Part shown: piece after piece, positions 24,444 to 34,042 of the stretch
How positions within the stretch are numbered: the stretch's first letter is position 1
Layout of the letters: each line of letters opens with the position of its first letter
DNA from: Seison nebaliae
Lineage: Eukaryota > Rotifera > Pararotatoria > Seisonacea > Seisonidae
Reading direction: 5' to 3'
Length of the DNA stretch: 56,960 nt
Assembly: GCA_023231475.1 (NCBI GenBank)
Contig: JALJEE010001010.1
Coordinates: 1 to 56,960, forward strand
The notes under the pieces: model-generated
The model's input: the letters and a program-made list of their open reading frames with translations, nothing else
The model's database searches: none
Told to the model about the DNA's origin: nothing
Program-made: the position numbers and the translations under genes

Positions 24444-24945
24444 ATGTTTCGATTAAAAGGTTTATTTCTCGAATTCATTCTCTAATTCACTATCCATTTT
24501 CATACACTTTTGTCATACAATCACTCTCAAGACAATCTTGTGCTAGCTAATTCTGCCGCAAAACCTCGACATAAGTTATATATTGGTCCTCCGATTTTAT
24601 ATCCAGGGTTAGCAACTTACTTGCAACATTATTTCTTCCAATACTTGTTATTACTATTAGAGAAAAATTTATGAGAAGAGAATGGATACCTGACTACAAC
24701 GAATACATTCGTCTTACTGAAGTATGGCAACCGAAAGATAGAAAATCTTCCTATAGATCAAGTAATAGTTAAGATTATTTAAATTTTTATTATTCTCATT
24801 TTTAGAGAAAGATAATCGAACATCGTTTTATATGAAAGCTGATTATACACCCGCAAAATATTTACCAACTAACTTATTTTATACCGCATTGAAAGCTTCA
24901 AGGAATAATAGAGATTCCAAGAGAACTTTATCCCAACAATGTTGA
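24444..24945 (+). CDS. unknown small four-exon protein
   Basis: Exons 24444-24459, 24547-24607, 24661-24761 and 24806-24945 join in phase (introns 87, 53 and 44 nt). They encode about 107 residues: AAKPRHKLYIGPPILYPGE, REWIPDYNEYIRLTEVWQPK, KADYTPAKYLPTNLFYTALK and a short basic tail. It is basic and Tyr/Pro-rich, with no signal peptide or membrane span. Three of the four exons are well supported by frame continuity; the 16-nt first exon (MFRLK) is a guess. I do not recognise it; it has the look of a small organelle-complex subunit, but nothing proves that. Its stop overlaps the start of the next gene. Confidence 0.6.
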
Positions 24946-26519
24946 TTATTTTTACAATTTTTATTTTAATTCTCTTTCAAACATGTCCCACTTCATCTTT
25001 AGCTCATTTACGGGAAATGCCAAATGCTTATTCTAAATTCCCGTCGAATAACAATCTTTTAATTTATAATAAACATGCCGTCTTCGATAAGTTGAACTTA
25101 CAACCGTATTTATCTCCAAGAACGCACTTACCACCAGATCTCATGAGAAAATCAACCGATTATGAGAAACAATATGGATTTGTTAAGGAACAGGTTATGA
25201 CCATTATAATTTTTTGAATTGGTTTCATGAAATTTTAATTTGAATAGTCTCTTGACCAACATTCACTAGTCCCATCGAATATTTCGTCCAATTATCAATC
25301 ACATGATTTATACAATGTTCGAAATTCGAGACGGAATGAATATGATTCGAAGAAGAAAGATTCTCAACTGAAAAATGTTCAAGCTTTCCATAAGCCTCAT
25401 GGTTATAAGAAACGTTTCGACGACATTATCAACAAATATAATTTACCACGGAAGAATATCGTAACTAAGATTGAAGATAAGGCAAGAGTTGATATGTACA
25501 CATATCAAAAAATGCAAATGGAAGGAAACTATTTTTCACGATTAGAACAAAGTAGGAGACGAAAAGAACTTGAGAGAAAATATCGATTACTCAATTCAAA
25601 AACTAAAGAAAAACAAACGCGACGAGGTAAAATTTCATCATCTGACCATCAATCAAGTGATGAACAAATTCAAAAAGTATTTGTCGATGGTAGATTGACT
25701 CCTATGTCTCCACTCATCGATGCTGACATGCTACTCCAATCAATCATACAACGACAAGAACGAGAAAAAAGTCGTAAAAACCAACAAAAACATAGAGAGG
25801 TGAAAATTGGACATCTTCCCTCGAAAGGAACTAAACATTCACATGAACCAGATCGAAGACGAAATCGTGCTGATAAAGTGAAACATCGACCATCACATTC
25901 TAGATCTTTATTCGGAGAGAATATCTATTTGGGTAAAGAAGTAGTGTTGAATCGATTGTCCAAACTTCAAAGAAGAATTCCATCAACCATCATTCACAAA
26001 TATCAAAAGTCTTTATATGGAACTCATGGAACGAAAACAAATTCAACTCTGTCACCTCATCGCAAAATGAGAAAAAAGAAACTCATCAAATTGAACTTAT
26101 ATTCTAAACATGACAATAGATATTATCGTAGAACATACGATAATCGAAGGAACTATTACAATACAATCTCTCAATCATTAACTACTAAACATTGTCAAAA
26201 TGATGATTTTCTAATAAATATGGATCTAGATGTAATCGATGATCATAAACGTTACACCATTAGCGACTTCCCAAAATTTGAAAACTCAATTTCTGGACAT
26301 AGTTCCTTAATTGGGATGGAGAATGATAAAACGAAGATGCCAGAAATTAAACCGATTGCTTCAAAAGCTCTACCGAGAAAAACCAAACCATCAACCAAAT
26401 TAGAACAGCTTGTTAATTTTTTTACTAAAAAATGTGAAGAAAACGAACAATATCAACAACAACAACAAAATCATCAACTTCCTCTGAACCATGTTGGAGA
26501 GCAATTGAAAATTATTTGA
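24939..26519 (+). CDS. unknown basic protein with signal peptide
   Basis: Exon 1 is 24939-25193 and exon 2 is 25248-26519 (54-nt intron, phase 0), giving 508 residues. The N-terminus is a clear signal peptide or anchor (MLIIFTIFILILFQTC). The rest is strongly basic with long Lys/Arg/Gln/Ser stretches (SRRRKELERKYRLL, QRQEREKSRKNQQKH) and a His/Arg/Tyr-rich part. It ends in a helical segment and a Gln run. No domain is recognised. Its ATG lies inside the last codons of the preceding gene. A decayed copy of part of exon 2 lies at 55320-55600, so this sequence has been duplicated. Confidence 0.7.
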
Positions 26520-27073
26520 CACATTTGTAAAGACTATTTTCTATTTTATCAAATATTTTTTGTTCGAATATTGTAAAAACAATTATTTTTTAATTAGCAT
26601 CAAATTAATATCGAATAGTAAATACCTTAAAAGAGTAATTATTAAATATTACTATATTATTTTGATAACACTATTAGAACATTAACTATTAGAATTTGAT
26701 AATGAAAGTACTAAAACTGGATACGCAAATTTTGCACAGTTTATTTTCAACATCCAGTTATTGTCAGTAGAATCTAGAAGAATTGAAGCTTGGGTTGCAA
26801 ATTTGTACGAAAAAGAATTTTTGGGGTTGAAATCTGTCATAAAAACCAACCGAAAACCATACTGTTCGAAAGGTGATCTCCAATCAGTTTGATAAGTATT
26901 GATATTATATTCTTTTTCCATATACTTTTATGACATGAAAAACTAGTTAGACGACCATTTCCCAAAACAAATAATAGTTTATGCCATCCTATGAAGTATA
27001 TGAAGCAACAACATTCGGTTAAAAAACTTTTCTTTTTTGATTTCCTTTCGTTTTCTGTATTTCAATTATTCAA
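26520..27073. other. spacer with one open minus-strand frame
   Basis: AT-rich spacer before the USP-like pair. A minus-strand frame at 26921-26682 (79 codons, ATG start) is mixed in composition but matches nothing I know and has no visible partner exons. Confidence 0.4.
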
Positions 27074-28414
27074 ATGATCCCAATGGATATACAAATTTAT
27101 AAAACATCTTTAATGTCTGAAAGGTGGACAATTTTGAACAAATTACGGCATATTTCAAATTATGATCTTTATGATAGAAATTTAGCAGTTTGTAGTACTA
27201 ATTTTTTACTGGGTATGATAATGTCAACCACAATATTAATTGATATCATTCAATGTAAACATAAACGTCTTGAGGAGAATTTTAATGAAGAAATGCATTT
27301 TCTTAGGAATAGTATCAGAAGACGTAAAATAGAATTAAAACAATTGGATATTTGTATATCTGACGTTCAAATGACTGATATCAGTTTGTCCAACGAGAAT
27401 AAAACATATACGAATGATTATGGACTTATTGGAGATTATTGTACTACACAAGCTTTTAAGAAATATGATACAGACAAACATTTGAACGAACATCAGTCAC
27501 AAGCACATTATATACCTTCACAAATACGATTTCATGTTGTATTGAAGGATTTATTTGCATTGAACTATCGCTTAGGAGTTTCATTTCATTGTCGATATAT
27601 TTACTATGATGCTATTAAGCTGTTAAATTTAGAAGTATTTCCGAAAAATATTAGATACAATAGTTTTGAACCGAAACTATTTTCATTCTTTTATGCGACT
27701 GATATTGGGGAGGATGTGATGGAAGAAGTTTCCAAAAAATTATTTAATGACGGAATTCTTCCACAGTTTATCCACTTTTCAATTAAACAGAAACCTAATT
27801 TAAGAATTCATCCGCATACATTTACGTTATTAGCTGACGTTATGGAAAAAGTAAAGCGAAAGAACATACACCATAAACCAATTTCCAACTTGAGTCTTTT
27901 CATTTATCGCGTTCTATTCACGGTTCCTAAAATAGATCAACATCAACGAATTATTTTATTTAAGATAGGAAACAAAAAAGTACCTTATCGGTTGATAGCA
28001 TTTTCTATTCTTATGATAAAAGAGGTTAAGATAAGAATGAATAAGATTGACAAGGTATATGAAGATATACCGGAATTACATGACTGTATCAACAAATTTA
28101 TTAAAAGATCTAATGATGCTGTGAGAAATAAAACTGTTGAACTTAGAAAAATTATTTCACCATACATTACTAATCATACAGTTCTATTTCGGTCGGTATG
28201 TAATGAAATTATGCGAAGAAGAACACTATATGATATGGTAGTTAAAGCACGTGAAAAGCATACTTTCTCACTTACTCTAATTAACGATAGTTGGTTTATG
28301 ATGAATGATGAATATACTTTTAAAATAATGGATATAGAAACTTTTACTAAAATGTTGGCAAATGAAAATGTTGATGGAATCTTACTTCATAAGGTTGAGA
28401 TACCTTTCGAATAG
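27074..28414 (+). CDS. USP-like cysteine protease homologue, tandem copy 1
   Basis: Single-exon gene of 446 codons. By comparison with copy 2 the true start is probably the second ATG, at MDIQIYKTSL. No family is obvious overall, but both ends look like a ubiquitin-specific protease (C19). The N-terminal box VCSTNFLLGMIMSTTILIDI places C-x-x-N-x-x-L as in the USP Cys box. The C-terminal box EKHTFSLTLINDSWFMMND, followed by NVDGILLHK, resembles the USP His box with Trp, Asp and the closing strand. Candidate catalytic residues are C40, H396 and D412. The C-x-x-C zinc finger of many USPs is not seen. No signal peptide. Inference only. Confidence 0.5.
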   Translation: MIPMDIQIYKTSLMSERWTILNKLRHISNYDLYDRNLAVCSTNFLLGMIMSTTILIDIIQCKHKRLEENFNEEMHFLRNSIRRRKIELKQLDICISDVQMTDISLSNENKTYTNDYGLIGDYCTTQAFKKYDTDKHLNEHQSQAHYIPSQIRFHVVLKDLFALNYRLGVSFHCRYIYYDAIKLLNLEVFPKNIRYNSFEPKLFSFFYATDIGEDVMEEVSKKLFNDGILPQFIHFSIKQKPNLRIHPHTFTLLADVMEKVKRKNIHHKPISNLSLFIYRVLFTVPKIDQHQRIILFKIGNKKVPYRLIAFSILMIKEVKIRMNKIDKVYEDIPELHDCINKFIKRSNDAVRNKTVELRKIISPYITNHTVLFRSVCNEIMRRRTLYDMVVKAREKHTFSLTLINDSWFMMNDEYTFKIMDIETFTKMLANENVDGILLHKVEIPFE

Positions 28415-29058
28415 AACGATTATCAAATTCATTATTGTTGCTCAAAACCACGTAAACATCAAGAAAGATTAATCTCACCATCCTAAAAATCAAATTTCAC
28501 ATTTATTTTTCAATAATCTTTTGTCTATCCATAAAAATAAATTAACGCGTGAAGATGATAAAAGGGGATAGATTCTATCCCTTGACAATTTGGGATAGAA
28601 TTTTGGGAGCAATTAGGGAGCAATCTTTGCTCCCAATTTGACATCCCTGGGATAGAAGAAAGATAAATATGGGGAACAAACAGTTTTTAATGGATTAACT
28701 TAAGATGTTATTGTCTATTGGTTAAAGATGCCATTCACCTCTATAAGGATCCATACTTTGATATTAACTTTTTCCAAAGACCAATAAAGGAAATTCATCG
28801 TCATAGATATGATTATATATTGAAACTCTGCCTTTTGTAGGGTCGATTTAAAAATATTTGTACTTTATTATTATTAGGGGATTATTTAAAAATGAGTTAT
28901 ATTAAAATGATGCTGATACTAACTTTGCTATAGTTATTAATAATTTTCTAACATAAAACTTATCATAATATGAACGAAATATTCATAACTTTCACTTAAC
29001 ACATTTTCCCTTTTCATTTCATTTCAATTTCTCTATTTAAGTTATTCATATTATCCTA
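28412..29058. other. spacer between the tandem copies with two hairpins
   Basis: Contains a perfect 17-nt palindrome GGGATAGATTCTATCCC (28565-28581), then GGGAGCAATCTTTGCTCCC (28616-28634; 8-bp stem, 3-nt loop). GGGATAGAA is repeated twice more nearby. It is GC-richer than its surroundings. Confidence 0.7.
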
Positions 29059-30510
29059 ATGGATATTCAAAGTTATAAAACTTCTTTAATGGATAAAAGA
29101 CGGACGATTTTGAACCAATTAGCTAATAATTCAAGCAACAAAGTCGCCGGTTATCATAATGACAGGTTTTTAGGGGTTTGTGGAACTAATGTTCTATTGG
29201 GTATGATAATGTCAAGCAGAATTTTAATGAATATAATAGAATGCAAACATGAATGTTGCGAAGAACATTTTTATAGAGAAATGGATACTGTTAAGAATTA
29301 TATCCGAGGGCGTAAAATTGAATTACGACAATTTGATATTTGCCCATCTGATGTGTTGATAATGGGTATCAGTTCAACTTACAATAATAAAACATATAAA
29401 AGTGACTACGGAGTTGTTGGAGATTATTGTATTACACAAGCTTTTAAGAACCATGATATTAATAAGCCTTTGAATGAGGATGGAACTTACGATATAATTA
29501 AGAAACAGCTTACTATAAAAAAAGAATCACAAATACGATTTCATGTTTTACTAAAGGATTTATTTTCATTGAAATCGCGTGAAGGTACATCTTTTAATTT
29601 TAGGTACTCTTATTATGATAAAATCAAAGCATTAAATTTGGAAGTAGTTTCAAAAAACGTTATCTATGATATCTTTGAACCGAAACCATTTTCATTCTTT
29701 TATGCAGCTGATATTGGAGAGGATGTTATAGAAGATATTGCTAAAAAATTATATGATGATAAAATTTTTCCGAAACTAATTCATTTTTCAATTAAGCAAA
29801 AACCTAACTTAAGAATTCATCCTCATACTTTTAGTTTAATAGCTGAATTAATCGAAGAAGCGATTAGGAAGGACATCGTCCATAACTTAATCCCTAATTT
29901 TAGTTTGTTTATTTATCGAGTTTTGTTTACAGTGCCTAGGATACACAGTGCTCGACAGATTTATTTTTTTAAGGTTGGAAATAAAGAAGTACCTTATCAG
30001 TTGATAGCACTTTCTATTAGAATGATGAAAGAAGTTGAGGTAAAAATGAACGACATTTATAAGACATATGAAGATAGACCGGAATTACATGAGTGTATTA
30101 ACAAGTTTATTGAAAGGTCTAATGATGCTACGAGGAATAAAACTAATTATTATAAACAAATAATTTCATCGTACATTACTAATCATACAATTCTGTTCCG
30201 TTCAGTATGCAATGAAGTTCGACAAGGAAGAACACTATATGATATGGTAGTTAAAGCTCGTGGAATGCATACTTTCTCACTCAGTCTCGTTGAAGGGAGT
30301 TGGTTTCTGATGAATGATCAATTTTCTTTTAAAATAATGGATATAGAAACATTTACGGAAATGTTGGCTAATGAAAATGTCGATGGCATCTTATTCGAAA
30401 AGATCGACGATTCTTCGAAATGGGATGCTAAGTTGCAACGTCGTCTAATCGAAGGCGACAACCATTTTAAAATCAATTCCAAGAGAAACTATAAATTTAA
30501 CCTTTCTTAA
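29059..30510 (+). CDS. USP-like cysteine protease homologue, tandem copy 2
   Basis: Single-exon gene of 483 codons, paralogous to the preceding gene along its full length (same order of blocks, roughly 60% identical by eye). It has a longer C-terminal tail of about 30 residues. The Cys box is GVCGTNVLLGMIMSSRILMN (C41). The His box is MHTFSLSLVEGSWFLMNDQF (H404, N419/D420), then ENVDGILFEKI. Shared central blocks include PKPFSFFYAADIGEDVIEDI, IHFSIKQKPNLRIHPHTF and LFIYRVLFTVP. The two copies keep the same residues in both boxes although the rest has diverged, which argues that the boxes are functional. Cytoplasmic deubiquitinase-like activity is inferred, not shown. Confidence 0.5.
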   Translation: MDIQSYKTSLMDKRRTILNQLANNSSNKVAGYHNDRFLGVCGTNVLLGMIMSSRILMNIIECKHECCEEHFYREMDTVKNYIRGRKIELRQFDICPSDVLIMGISSTYNNKTYKSDYGVVGDYCITQAFKNHDINKPLNEDGTYDIIKKQLTIKKESQIRFHVLLKDLFSLKSREGTSFNFRYSYYDKIKALNLEVVSKNVIYDIFEPKPFSFFYAADIGEDVIEDIAKKLYDDKIFPKLIHFSIKQKPNLRIHPHTFSLIAELIEEAIRKDIVHNLIPNFSLFIYRVLFTVPRIHSARQIYFFKVGNKEVPYQLIALSIRMMKEVEVKMNDIYKTYEDRPELHECINKFIERSNDATRNKTNYYKQIISSYITNHTILFRSVCNEVRQGRTLYDMVVKARGMHTFSLSLVEGSWFLMNDQFSFKIMDIETFTEMLANENVDGILFEKIDDSSKWDAKLQRRLIEGDNHFKINSKRNYKFNLS

Positions 30511-31330
30511 CTATATTCTTGTGATTTATTTTGTTAATTACAGTGAGTTTCATTAATGTTCCGACATTTTAGTTTAATTGGAGAAAAAGATAGATATTAA
30601 CGAATTTTATTCAATTTAAATAATCGGTCCATTTCCATTTGCGAGTGACAATTTGTAAATAACGTCGATTCATCGATTTTACTAACAAGGGAAGTACCCG
30701 CTTCGTTAGTTCTGAAATTAGTTGAAAAAAATCAGAGGGCTTTGAAAAATAATGTAACGACGTTATGCAAAAAATTAGTTGCGAAATTTTTACTGGCCGT
30801 GCATAAATTGAATTTATGTGCTCATTTATGTGACTATAAAGTTGTCGCATGTTCAAATTAATTAAATTTTTGTATACTTTTTTTTAATATGAAACAACTT
30901 TATACTCACATAAATGAGCACATGAATTCAATTTATGCACGGCCAGTAAAAATTTCGCAACTAATTTTTGCCTTCTGTTAGCAACACTACTCGTTTAAAA
31001 AAGAGAACAAGTTGAATTTAAATCAAAAATTTCATTATTTGATGGTATTGCCATCCATCGTGGAACATTATGACAAATAATCTGTATAATAATCTGGATA
31101 TAGTTAATAAACCCAAAATTTTTTAAAGTGCGAAGAATTTGAATTGATATTTACCACTTTTTTAATAAAAAAATTATTTTTGTAATTTTGAATATTTATA
31201 AGCCGACATTATAATAATTTAATAAAATAACAAACAAGTTATTTCGAAATAATTCTTGTACAAACTTGTTGGAATTATTGATATATAAATAACAAAATTA
31301 TTTATCATTTCGAAATTCTTTAAATTTAAT
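30511..31330. other. spacer carrying a foldback repeat
   Basis: 820 nt between the USP-like pair and PNKP. Its main content is the inverted repeat at 30767-30971; the remainder is AT-rich with no gene. The 81-codon minus-strand frame at 30611-30856 runs into the left arm and is probably chance. Confidence 0.5.
30767..30971. repeat. inverted repeat (foldback), 78-nt arms
   Basis: The arm at 30767-30845 is nearly the reverse complement of 30894-30971, with only a few mismatches and one A of length difference, across a 48-nt AT-rich spacer. Shared landmark: ACTGGCCGTGCATAAATTGA. A MITE-like foldback element or a recent local inversion-duplication would look like this. Confidence 0.9.
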
Positions 31331-32746
31331 ATGCCTAGAGTAAATCTTCGTTCAGCAAAAAAGTTTACTGCAGAATTCCACGGAAAAAGAAAGTTGAGAG
31401 AAAGTTCTTTGAGTGAGGATGATAGTGTGACGATTGAAAAGACGACGAGATTAATAGACACAAAATTGGTAGAAAAAAATGGAATTCAAAACTTTCTGGA
31501 AAAAATTGAAGGAAACAAATTATCGAAAGATATTGATAAAGAAACAAAAGAAAAAACTGTAAAATGGGCTGATATGAATATAGGAAAGTTTGAGTGGAAG
31601 AATTATGGTGATCGAATGAAAGGAAATAATTATCAATGTATTTATTATTCATCGAATGATTTAGATGGAAAGAAGAAAATTGCTGGATTTGATATCGATT
31701 GGACAATAATTAAAACTAAATCAGAAAAAAAATTTCCTGTAAATTATAATGATTGGAAATTATTTTCATCGAATGTCATTCCTAAATTGAAAGAACTTCA
31801 CGATGATAATTTTCGAATTGTCTTTTTTACGAATCAAGGTGGAATTGAAACTGGAAAACAACAAACAAATTTACTAAAAAAGAAATTTGAAGAAATTGTT
31901 AAGAAAATTGGTCTTGAAATTCCAATATATTGTTGTGGAGAATCGAAAAGTATTTATCGAAAACCTTCAACGAAAATATTCGATTTATTTTTGGAAAAGT
32001 CAAATAAGAAAATGGAAATTGATCTTGAAAAAAGTTTTTATTGTGGAGATGCGGCAGGACGTCCAAAAGATTGGAAGAAAGGAAAATCAAAAGATTTTTC
32101 TTGTTCCGATAGAAAATTTGCAGCTAATTTAAAAATTGAATTTTATACACCAGAAGAATTTTTTGATGATGAAAAAATTTATAAGAAATTCGAATGGAAT
32201 TCTTATGATCCATGGAAAGGATTGAAAGAGAAGAAAGATTTAATGAAAAAAGAATATCATTCGAAAGATTTAGAAATGATAATTTTAGTAGGAATGCCAG
32301 CTTGTGGAAAAACTACTTTTGTTAAAGAATATTTATTACCATTTTATTATTCTCATATCAATCGAGATACTTTGAAGACAGCAAAAAAATGTTTAGAGGA
32401 AGCTGAAAAAAATTTAAAAATGAAAAAATCGGTTGTTATCGATAACACATCACCATCAATTTCAACTCGATCACTTTATTTGGATCTAGCTAAAAAATAT
32501 AAATGTAAATGTCGTTCGTTCTATTTTGATGTGCCAATAAATGTAACTAATCATCTCAATTCTTTACGTCAACTACAAACGAATGGAGATGTTAAGAAGA
32601 TTTCTTCTGTTGCTTATAATGTCTTTAAAAGCAAATATGAAAAACCAACAATTAATGAAGGTTTCAATGAAGTTCTGAGTATTCCATGGTTTCCTCACTT
32701 TCCAACTGAAAAAGAAAAACAACAATTTTTGCAATGGACAGAATAA
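31331..32746 (+). CDS. PNKP: polynucleotide kinase 3'-phosphatase, no FHA domain
   Basis: Single-exon gene, 471 residues. It repairs DNA ends by removing 3' phosphate and adding 5' phosphate. The first about 115 residues are charged and lack an FHA domain. The HAD phosphatase starts at KIAGFDIDWTIIKT (D121, D123, T125). Then come IVFFTNQGGIE, YRKPSTKIFD, FYCGDAAGRPKDW and DFSCSDRKFAANL. The kinase P-loop is GMPACGKTT near residue 320, followed by HINRDTLKT and VVIDNTSPS, closing with NEGFNEVLSIPWF. All kinase motifs are intact. One residue is odd: the DxDGT signature reads D-I-D-W-T, with Trp in place of the near-invariant Gly. Confidence 0.95.
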   Translation: MPRVNLRSAKKFTAEFHGKRKLRESSLSEDDSVTIEKTTRLIDTKLVEKNGIQNFLEKIEGNKLSKDIDKETKEKTVKWADMNIGKFEWKNYGDRMKGNNYQCIYYSSNDLDGKKKIAGFDIDWTIIKTKSEKKFPVNYNDWKLFSSNVIPKLKELHDDNFRIVFFTNQGGIETGKQQTNLLKKKFEEIVKKIGLEIPIYCCGESKSIYRKPSTKIFDLFLEKSNKKMEIDLEKSFYCGDAAGRPKDWKKGKSKDFSCSDRKFAANLKIEFYTPEEFFDDEKIYKKFEWNSYDPWKGLKEKKDLMKKEYHSKDLEMIILVGMPACGKTTFVKEYLLPFYYSHINRDTLKTAKKCLEEAEKNLKMKKSVVIDNTSPSISTRSLYLDLAKKYKCKCRSFYFDVPINVTNHLNSLRQLQTNGDVKKISSVAYNVFKSKYEKPTINEGFNEVLSIPWFPHFPTEKEKQQFLQWTE

Positions 32747-33175
32747 CATTATTACAAACTATAATTTCTATGACTTACATTCATTGCTTGTTAATATTTA
32801 AAGATATTTATCATCTTCGACATTCTTCTTAAAATTTTTCTTTCATTCTTTTTCTTTATTCTCTAAATTAAAGAGACAAATTATTTATTTCACAACAACT
32901 TTCATTAAATTTTCTTTAAATTAAACAATTATTTATCTTCATCAAACTTCGTAGTACGAGTTGTTCAATGAATGTTGTTACGTAAACACTAGAAATTGTT
33001 TGGATAAGTTTATTAAAATCTTTGAGTTGTGTGTCAAATTTTCGGTATAAAGATAAAACATGACAAATGATAAATAATCTAATGAATTTTTAATACAATT
33101 GTAAGTGATGTCTGAGATGATTAATAAATATTATACCAGTTAGATAATTATCTTAATAACTCATTTATAATATTT
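32747..33175. other. intergenic, no gene seen
   Basis: AT-rich spacer of about 430 nt with no coding signal; PNKP 3' UTR and promoter of the next gene. Confidence 0.5.
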
Positions 33176-33783
33176 ATGCGGTTAGTTCCTTGTTATGGGG
33201 ATCTATTGTTCTATAACGATTATGGGAATAAGATAACACTGGTCTATACAAATGAATGTACGATAACTTATACATTTAAACTAATTACTCCGGATAATCT
33301 AGAAAAATATATACAATTATTATATGAACAAGTTTTGAAAGTTTTTATTTAACCATCGATATTAATGGTTCTTTCTTAATCAGTTGAATGGAAAAGCCGC
33401 AGATGTAACAGATGTCTTTGAGGTAGATGGAGAATGTCATGTAATAATCGATCATAACAGATTGTATCGAATAAGAAATATGAAAAGTATATCAGTTTCT
33501 TTCAAGAATATTTATGAATTTATTTTATTAGGAGATTTGTTGATGATCGGGAATTTTCTATCGGACACGTGAGTTTTATTCATTTATTTTTGATAAATTA
33601 TTAAACTTTTATTATAGTTTTCATTCGACTAGTCAAACTGTTTCCCAAACGTTAGACATAAGAATGATACATGAAAACAAATTTAGAGATACTTCATGGA
33701 AATGGAAATTGATATGGAATTGGCTTTCGTCTTCCGAAATTGTTACCGAGGACGAGTTCCATAAAGTTTGGACTTATTGGTGA
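33176..33783 (+). CDS. unknown three-exon protein
   Basis: Exons 33176-33331, 33384-33568 and 33618-33783 join in phase (introns 52 and 49 nt), giving 168 residues. It reads as alternating beta-like segments (CYGDLLFYNDYGNKITLVYT, GECHVIIDHNRLYRIRNMKS) followed by a Trp-rich helical end (WKWKLIWNWLSSSEI). No signal peptide or membrane span. Not recognised. A GT at 33766 is in phase with the first exon of the next gene, so the two may be one longer gene with a beta-rich N-terminus and helical C-terminus. Confidence 0.6.
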
Positions 33784-34042
33784 ATGAAAAGAGCGTTAAT
33801 TCTTTTTCAGAAACTAATCATTAAAAATCGTTTAAAAGAAGAATTATGTGAAAAACTTTACTTACCAAAATACCTTTCTAAAGTTTTTTCATTTTAACTA
33901 TAGTTCCAATTGAAATCAATCAAAGTTTATTGAAGAGATTTCAAATAATATATCCAACGAATATTTAATTTATTTGATTATTCAGGTTTCGTTTTAAAGT
34001 TGGAAATATTTTTTTAAACAAAATAATTAGGAGAAAAATCAG

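Noticed and set aside
26682-26921. 79-codon minus-strand frame
   Set aside because: Plausible composition but no recognised domain, partner exons or clear gene ends.
30611-30856. 81-codon minus-strand frame
   Set aside because: Part of it is the inverted-repeat arm, and it has no family resemblance.
31365-32132. Open frames on both strands over PNKP
   Set aside because: AT-rich shadows; only the 471-residue plus-strand frame matches a family.
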